Shown here: piece after piece, positions 14,256-18,214 of the stretch
Numbering within the stretch: position 1 is the stretch's first letter
How the letters are laid out: every line of letters begins with the position of its first letter
Source: Baffinella frigidus
Lineage: Eukaryota > Cryptophyceae > Cryptomonadales > Baffinellaceae
Length of the DNA stretch: 18,214 bases
NCBI GenBank assembly: GCA_026770585.1
Contig: MU646431.1
Span: 269,586-287,799, forward strand
Direction: 5' to 3'
Position numbers and translations under genes: made by a program
The notes under the pieces: model-generated
Databases searched by the model: none
The model's input: only the letters and a program-made list of their open reading frames with translations
Told to the model about the DNA's origin: nothing

Positions 14256-14257
14256 TT

Positions 14258-14354
14258 GCTGACTTCCGTCCATTGGGGGAAACCTCTACACACACACCTG
14301 TCTCTCTCCCTTAACTTTGCTGACTTCCGTACATCGGGGGAAACCTCTACATTT
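14258..14354 (+). repeat. Direct repeat TGCTGACTTCCGT.CAT.GGGGG
   Basis: The 5' end of family L (TGCTGACTTCCGTCCATTGG ... AAACCTCTACA) appears at 14258-14296 and again at 14317-14354, where it begins the full copy. A short (CA)n and CT-rich spacer lies between. Confidence 0.75.
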
Positions 14355-14644
14355 GTTTGGTTTGACATCTGAGGTATCCGTGGTTGGAGCTTTTATGAGC
14401 CTAACGATGGGATACCATATGGGCCTTCAGCCGACTTGGTCCTGAGTGTGTGTGCGAGCCTGTTCCTCTTTGGTCTATCTCAAACGCCCGATGAGGATAC
14501 CCTTTAGCCGGTTTCTGCCGCGATCCTCTGCACCGGGGGGCCTGCATGTGATCCGAAAGGAAGCATGGCTTTTCTGCAGAACCAGTTCCGGTGTCCGCCA
14601 ATGGTGGGAGTTAAAAGAACCTAAAGTAAAAGGACCTAAAGGAC
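14320..14644 (+). repeat. Family L repeat, near full-length copy (type b)
   Basis: Aligns with 11940-12260 over its whole length, with changes in the tail region (GAACCTAAAGTAAAAGGACC). The middle includes GCCTTCAGCCGACTTGG and CCTCTTTGGTCTATCTCAA. Confidence 0.8.
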
Positions 14645-14691
14645 GCTGGCAGGCGGCCCTGGTACAGGTTATGTTATGTGTCTGTCCTCCT

Positions 14692-14805
14692 CTGCACCGG
14701 GGGGGGGGCTGAATGTGATCCGAAAGGAAGCATGGCTTTTCTACAGGACAAGTTCCGGTGTCCGCCTATGTTGGGAGCTCAAAAAACCTAACGGACCTAA
14801 AGGGC
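14692..14805 (+). repeat. Family L repeat, 3' fragment (type b)
   Basis: CTCTGCACCGGGGGGG, TGATCCGAAAGGAAGCATGG, GTTCCGGTGTCCGCCTATG, then AACCTAACGGACCTAAAGGG. Confidence 0.8.
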
Positions 14806-14840
14806 CAACGTCACCATACAACGCAACGGCATTTGGGTCC

Positions 14841-14960
14841 TACAGGGGTACCTCGCGCATAAGAAACAGCGACCCCCTAGGACCACCATAGGACCCTAGG
14901 CATAGCCCTACTGCAGGGTCCTAGGGGGGTGCAGTTTCTTATGAGCGAGGTACCCCTGTA
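14841..14960. mobile_element. Foldback element J2
   Basis: 120 bp, ends TACAGGGGTACCTCGCGCAT and the complement of TTATGAGCGAGGTACCCCTG plus TA. It has the same central CCTAGG/ATAGGACCCTAGGC/GTAGGGTCCTAGG arrangement as J1. No matching target duplication. Confidence 0.85.
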
Positions 14961-15076
14961 GTCAATCCTGGCCTGATCGGGTGGGTGCGGGGCGGGAGCT
15001 CGTGATTCGGAATCCTCCGGGAACCCCCGGGAAACAACCATCTTGCTCCCCGCTTGAACACGCAGTGCCCATGAGC

Positions 15077-15210
15077 TTATCCGGGGAAACCTATTTTTCT
15101 TCAGTTTTAGGGTTTATGGTTGAGGGTTTGGGGTTATTAGTAATATTAAAGCAGTCGTGTAGTAATTTTCGTGGCCATCAAACTAAAGAAAAATAAGTTT
15201 CCCCGGATAA
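15077..15210. mobile_element. Foldback MITE-like element F4 with telomere-like patch in one arm
   Basis: 134 bp, ends TTATCCGGGGAAAC / GTTTCCCCGGATAA, flanked by GAGC on both sides (15073-15076, 15211-15214). The right half of the inner core (TGTAGTAATTTTCGTGGCC) is intact. The matching left half is replaced by TAGGGTTTATGGTTGAGGGT and TTGGGGT (about 15110-15136), a telomere-like 7-mer run. Confidence 0.9.
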
Positions 15211-15332
15211 GAGCTCCCTGTGTGCGACGCTTCGAGCGCTGATGCTTTGGAGCTTTGTATTACACTCAACACCGCCAATCACTTACACCGAGCTGCGTTA
15301 CAGGCTGACAGGAGTGCTGCGCATGAGCCTGG

Positions 15333-15917
15333 CTACTCAAAGTCGTGTGCAGGGGAGGAGCTTCTTCTAGCAGGAGGACAGGGCGACCTGCGAAACACCC
15401 TCAACTTGCGGCCCGTCACGTCGTTGGGCAACTCGAACCGGCCGACCCGCCCCATGGAAGCATTCGTGGTGCAGTCGTGTCCGTCGAAGCAGCGCGGCGA
15501 CGAGGCAACTTCCGGAGCATTCAGCGCCACGGTCGGAAACTGGGCGTTGGCGTTCGAAGTTCTTTTGCGAGGAGGGCGGGGCGACTTGCGAAACACCCGC
15601 AGCTCGCGACCCGTCATGTCGATGAGCAGCTCGGAACGGCCGACGCGGATGGAAGGATTCGAGCTGCTCAAGTCTTCTACCACGAAGCAGTGCGGCGACG
15701 TCGAGGCAGCCTTGCTGCTCTTGTCGCCGCACTTGTTGTGCTCGCTGTCGGTCGTCGCGTTCATCGCAGGAGCTGCCGCAGCGTTCTGCGCCACCGACTG
15801 CGACGTGGACGAGTCATTGGGCACGGAGGTTTGCGCGTCCTGGAGGCAGGAAAGAAGGCGACGGAATTCGGGCGACGGGGGGCTTGTCGGGCGAGGAGTG
15901 TCGGGCGTGTTGGACAT
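15333..15917 (-). CDS. Protein with two ~47-residue repeats ending RVFR[KR]SP; unknown function
   Basis: 194 codons from the ATG at 15915-15917 (MSNTPDTPRPTSPPSPEF) to TAG at 15333-15335. An alternative ATG 33 codons earlier (16014-16016) would add a peptide encoded by a duplicated upstream unit, so I prefer the internal start. Third positions are strongly GC-rich. Residues about 78-125 and 130-178 form two copies of a repeat. The shared skeleton is SP[HR]CF, then RVGR[SF]EL, D[MV]TGR[EK]LRVFR[KR]SP and a basic Pro-rich tail. The nucleotide differences between copies are consistent with selection on this frame. It is hydrophilic, rich in Ser/Pro/Arg, with no signal peptide or membrane segment, and is probably disordered. 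It is divergent from the gene at 16826, which shares RVFRKSP. I recognise no family. The overlapping plus-strand ORF (15220-16083) is judged a shadow because the RVFRKSP homology exists only on this strand. Confidence 0.6.
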   Translation of the reverse strand: MSNTPDTPRPTSPPSPEFRRLLSCLQDAQTSVPNDSSTSQSVAQNAAAAPAMNATTDSEHNKCGDKSSKAASTSPHCFVVEDLSSSNPSIRVGRSELLIDMTGRELRVFRKSPRPPRKRTSNANAQFPTVALNAPEVASSPRCFDGHDCTTNASMGRVGRFELPNDVTGRKLRVFRRSPCPPARRSSSPAHDFE

Positions 15918-15965
15918 GGCCGTAGGTGAAGGTGAAGAGCCGTGCAGTTCTGAACGTGGGAAAAT

Positions 15966-16252
15966 ACTCCCCCAAAATGTTAACTCCCAGGTGTTGGGAT
16001 GTTTTTTTTGTCGCATCCTGATGATCTCAAGTCACGAATTCTGGAAACATGGGATTTCAGTACGAGCGGCTCGTAATCAGTAATCAGTCTGTGACTCTTT
16101 ACCACATGTTTACACAGTCTAGATTCTTCTAGAAAGGGTTTACACAGTATAGATTCTTCTAGACGGTGTGCTAGATCAGTCGCATGGCATTCGCCTTCGA
16201 GAGTCGCTACAAATCTATTTTCATGACAAAATATCTCCTCTTCAAATTAATA
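15966..16252. promoter_or_regulatory. Intergenic duplicated unit, copy 1 (candidate promoter of the minus gene)
   Basis: ACTCCCCCAAAATGTT...CCCAGGTGTTGGG, a T8 run, AAGTCACGAATTC, GTGACTCTTTACCACATGTT, TTTACACAGTCTAGATTC, GTGCTAGATCAGTC and CTATTTTCATGAC occur in this order. The same series is repeated at 16268-16540. It lies immediately upstream of the minus-strand gene. No clear TATA box is seen on either strand. Confidence 0.6.
16122..16134. promoter_or_regulatory. Heat-shock-element-like site 1
   Basis: GATTCTTCTAGAA fits the three-unit HSE pattern GAAnnTTCnnGAA at 8 of 9 defined positions and contains the perfect core TTCTAGAA. A second copy at 16152-16164 (GATTCTTCTAGAC) fits 7 of 9. 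They lie 205-250 bp upstream of the minus-strand ATG. Confidence 0.4.
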
Positions 16253-16267
16253 TCTCCTCGGGAAGAC

Positions 16268-16540
16268 ACTCCCCCAAAATGTTGAAATCCCAGGTGTTGG
16301 GGATTTTTTTTTTGTCATGATCCCAAGTCACGAATTCTAAAAACGTTGAAAACATAGAAACATTGGATTTACTACAGATGATTCTGACACGGATTTGACG
16401 TCCGTGACTCTTTACCACATGTTTACACAGTCTAGATTCTTCTAGACAGGGTGCTAGATCAGTCACATAGATTTCTCGTACATGTACAGCTGTACAAATA
16501 ATCTATTTTCATGACGAAAGTCACGAAACATCTCCTCTTA
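16268..16540. promoter_or_regulatory. Intergenic duplicated unit, copy 2 (candidate promoter of the plus gene)
   Basis: Same order of modules as 15966-16252, offset 288-313 bp. It includes a third HSE-like site at 16435-16447 (GATTCTTCTAGAC) and an additional perfect 14-bp palindrome TGTACAGCTGTACA at 16483-16496. It is separated from the plus-strand gene by a G16 tract (16590-16605) and a ~31-bp tandem pair containing GATCCTAGAGCA (about 16649-16700). Confidence 0.55.
16483..16496. promoter_or_regulatory. 14-bp perfect palindrome TGTACAGCTGTACA
   Basis: Present only in the second intergenic unit. It could be a dimeric transcription-factor site; there is no direct evidence of function. Confidence 0.4.
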
Positions 16541-16825
16541 ACCAACGCGTGTACCGCCACTTTGTCAAACGTGTCGTAAATTACTACGAGGGGGGGGGGG
16601 GGGGGATCGAACAGCCGTCTAGAAACTTTGATCACGAAATGCTGACAGGATCCTAGAGCAGCCGCATGCCCTTTCGCTAGATCCTAGAGCACAGCCCTTT
16701 CGCCTCGCTCGTTATCCCCTTGACCATAAATCCCGCTGGGCACTTCAAGAGCTGCGAGCGGACCCGCGTCCCCCTGGGGCACCGAGCGCCCTGGCAGCCC
16801 GGAGCGCTCCACCTCGCCGTCGCCC

Positions 16826-17527
16826 ATGATGCAGCGAACGAGGAGCCCTGGGCATCCCCGGCGCAACTCCGTGGAGGACGACACAGACGACACTGCCCTT
16901 AGAGCCATGCACGCCTTCTCCCGCGCTGCGAGCGGACCCACGTCCCCCTGGGGCACCGAGCGCCCTGGCAGGCCCCACACATCGCCGTCGCCCAGGAGGC
17001 ACAACGAGCAAGCGAGGAATCGTGAAAGTAGCGTGGACTCGCACGACTCGGGGGAGGACGACGAAAGCGACCACGAGGCCCGCGTGCACCGCAGACCCCC
17101 TACCCCCCCGGTGCGGCGCGGGTCGAGTGGAGCGGCACTTACTGCGACGAGCCGTGGGAGGCCTCCGACCCCGCCGGCTTCTACGCCGCAACTCAACGAC
17201 GCAGTCGACCACGAGTCCCGTTTGTACGGCGGATCGCCTCGCCCCCAGGCCGGGTTCGGCAGATCACCCCCCCCCCCGAGGCGGCGCCGGCATTCGAGCG
17301 GAGCGGCATTGGCTGCCGTTCAACAAGGCCACTCGAATTGGTCCGATGACGAATTCTCCCAAGATCGGAGTCATCGCACTCTCTCGGCGCAGAGAATGAA
17401 GGATTGGGCGGACACGCTCGACTGGTGCAAGGCCACTGCGAGGGACGGGGGGCACCGGGTGTTCCGCAAGTCGCCGCATGTTTCGCGCGAGCCATCGTTC
17501 GACGATGCCTTGGGGGAGGGCCAATAG
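16826..17527 (+). CDS. Disordered Ser/Pro/Arg-rich protein with C-terminal RVFRKSP; unknown function, 5' end uncertain
   Basis: 233 codons from ATG 16826 to TAG 17525-17527, followed 13 nt later by AATAAA. The frame is open upstream to 16730 with no ATG. The segment GCTGCGAGCGGACCC... (16751) is repeated exactly 174 bp (58 codons) later (16925). Both copies read AASGP[AT]SPWGTERPG in this frame, so coding probably extends upstream, perhaps through a spliced exon (an acceptor such as CACTTCAAG near 16750 is possible). Residues about 70-160 contain two related blocks (DHE[AS]R ... RR.SSGAAL.A). The C-terminus reads MKDWADTLDWCKATARDGGH and then RVFRKSPHVSRE. The composition is acidic patches among SP/RPP motifs, as in nuclear or RNA-associated disordered proteins, but no domain is recognisable. 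The third-position GC is high. The gene is divergent from the minus gene at 15333 and shares RVFRKSP with it. Confidence 0.6.
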   Translation: MMQRTRSPGHPRRNSVEDDTDDTALRAMHAFSRAASGPTSPWGTERPGRPHTSPSPRRHNEQARNRESSVDSHDSGEDDESDHEARVHRRPPTPPVRRGSSGAALTATSRGRPPTPPASTPQLNDAVDHESRLYGGSPRPQAGFGRSPPPPRRRRHSSGAALAAVQQGHSNWSDDEFSQDRSHRTLSAQRMKDWADTLDWCKATARDGGHRVFRKSPHVSREPSFDDALGEGQ

Positions 17528-17540
17528 CTGTGTTGGTATC

Positions 17541-17546
17541 AATAAA
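17541..17546 (+). promoter_or_regulatory. AATAAA polyadenylation signal
   Basis: Canonical hexamer beginning 13 nt after the stop of the plus-strand gene, preceded by TGTGTTGGTATC. The close spacing to the stop codon supports both the strand and the 3' end of that gene. Confidence 0.55.
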
Positions 17547-17573
17547 GGTCTCTCTTCTGCACCTCGCGCAGAG

Positions 17574-17610
17574 TGTGCCTCTCTCTCGCTCTCTCTCTCT
17601 CTCGCTCCTC

Positions 17611-17644
<34 letters not shown>

Positions 17645-17683
17645 GCTCTCTCTCGCTCTCACTCTCTCTCTCTCTCTCTCTCG

Positions 17684-17721
<38 letters not shown>

Positions 17722-17745
17722 CTCTCTCTCTCTCGCGCGCGCGCT
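17574..17745. repeat. (TC)n microsatellite with CTCGCTC interruptions
   Basis: About 170 bp of CT dinucleotides with periodic CG, ending in CGCGCGCG. It lies just downstream of the poly(A) signal. Long ORFs of Ser-Leu or Arg-Glu repeats here are artefacts. Confidence 0.95.
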
Positions 17746-17754
17746 GACCTGGCG

Positions 17755-17781
17755 CCTCCTCATGAGCGAGGTACCCCTGTA
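17755..17781. mobile_element. Family J terminal fragment (J0)
   Basis: TCATGAGCGAGGTACCCCTG plus TA, the right terminal repeat only. Confidence 0.75.
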
Positions 17782-17816
17782 TGCACCCCCACCGAGGCTG
17801 TGTCTGAGCAGGACTC

Positions 17817-17938
17817 ACAGGGTTACCTCGCTCATAAGAAAACGCCCACCCCCTAGGACCACCATTGGGCCCTAGGCATAGGCCTACTGTAGGGTCCTGG
17901 GGGGGGGCGTTTTCTTACATGTATGAGCGAGACAACCC
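17817..17938. mobile_element. Foldback element J3
   Basis: Left end ACAGGGTTACCTCGCTCATA, centre CACCATTGGGCCCTAGGC and GTAGGGTCCTGGG, right end TATGAGCGAGACAACCCT. The terminal repeats carry matched changes (GGGTTACCTCG and its partner CGAGACAACCC), so this copy is diverged. Confidence 0.8.
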
Positions 17939-17940
17939 TT

Positions 17941-18110
17941 TACAGGGGTACCTCGCTCATAAGAAACGCCCATCCCCCCTCGGGCCACCATAGGGCCCTA
18001 GGCATAGTCCTACTGGAGGGTCCTAGGGGGAGGCAGTCTTATGAGCGTAGGGCCCTAAGGTGGTCCTAGCTAGGGGGGTGGGCGTTTCTTATGAGCGAGG
18101 TACCCCTGTA
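17941..18110. mobile_element. Foldback element J4, with duplicated right half
   Basis: 170 bp, longer than J1/J2. After the usual centre and an abbreviated right arm (GGCAGTCTTATGAGCG), a second right half follows (GGGCCCTAAGGTGGTCCTAG to TTATGAGCGAGGTACCCCTG plus TA). It abuts J3 with two bases between. Confidence 0.8.
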
Positions 18111-18131
18111 GAAGTCCTGCGGGACTTGGAG

Positions 18132-18173
18132 GAAGATCGACTCTCAAGAAGATCGATTTTTGAAGAAGATCGA
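18132..18173. repeat. GAAGATCGA three-copy repeat
   Basis: The 9-mer occurs at 18132, 18148 and 18165 (spacing 16-17 bp). The rest of 18111-18214 shows nothing else recognisable. Confidence 0.6.
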
Positions 18174-18214
18174 ATGTATTCCCCTGTACTCCCCACACGC
18201 CCCAGGCTCCATCC

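Noticed and set aside
15220-16083. 287-aa plus-strand ORF over the minus-strand gene
   Set aside because: The RVFRKSP homology to the 16826 gene, with third-position differences, exists only on the minus strand. The plus ORF also runs into the duplicated intergenic unit.
15966-16540. The duplicated units as LTRs of a retrotransposon
   Set aside because: The copies are almost adjacent with no internal region, no TG...CA ends and no target duplication.
16684-17212. 170-aa and 155-aa minus-strand ORFs opposite the plus gene
   Set aside because: GC-rich shadow frames. The plus strand has the shared RVFRKSP motif, the 58-codon repeat phase and the poly(A) signal.
17404-17875. Ser-Leu and Arg-Glu repeat ORFs around 17500-17800
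   Set aside because: Translation of the (TC)n microsatellite.

Overview
This window looks like repeat-dominated nuclear DNA of a eukaryote. Two lines of evidence support this: 7-nt telomere-like repeats of the TTTAGGG class and many derivatives, and a dense set of short foldback (MITE-like) elements carrying no transposase. A canonical AATAAA sits just after one stop codon, and nothing suggests bacterial operons. TTTAGGG-type telomeres occur in land plants, most green algae, dinoflagellates and other protist or algal groups. I cannot name the lineage from sequence alone, although an alga or protist fits the GC-rich coding islands, long poly-G tracts and disordered proteins.

Layout. 1-5160 is mostly degenerate G-rich 7-mer repeat DNA (TTTAGGG, TTTGGGG, TTTCGGG, TTTTCGG, TTTAGTG, TGTAGGG). 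It is interrupted by a 378-bp palindromic element (388-765), two copies of foldback family A (1775-1917, 2930-3071), a family D element carrying one of the A copies, a 0.27-kb-arm inverted repeat (3132-3402 / 4100-4362) and about 240-bp dispersed-tandem units (3881-5160). 5160-10700 is a dense field of small palindromic elements in at least ten families (A, B, C, D, F, G, H, I, J, K). They lie between 7-mer minisatellites (CCCTCAG, TGTAGGG) and duplicated fragments of anonymous sequence. Several insertions can be proven from within the window by target duplications or paralogous empty sites. 10780-11075 is again telomere-like. 11077-11256 (minus) is probably the 5' end of a membrane-protein gene cut off by telomere-like repeats. 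11600-14805 is built from a ~320-bp repeat (family L) with a 9-bp tail unit, CCTAAAGGA, plus a CACCAAA minisatellite.

Genes. The only convincing coding regions are a divergent pair near the right side: a minus-strand gene (15333-15917) and a plus-strand gene (16826-17527, probably with more 5' coding sequence). Both encode basic, Ser/Pro-rich, probably disordered proteins with no domain I recognise. They share the peptide RVFRKSP (twice plus once), whose codons differ mainly at third positions, so they are probably related. Between them lies a tandemly duplicated ~300-bp intergenic unit with three near-consensus heat-shock-element-like sites, a plausible shared promoter. A long (TC)n tract and a cluster of family J foldbacks close the window.

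Two themes stand out. Otherwise different foldback families share one inner palindromic core (GCAACGAAAATTACTACAC and its complement). The minisatellites keep a 7-bp period while each is homogenised for a different variant of the telomere unit.
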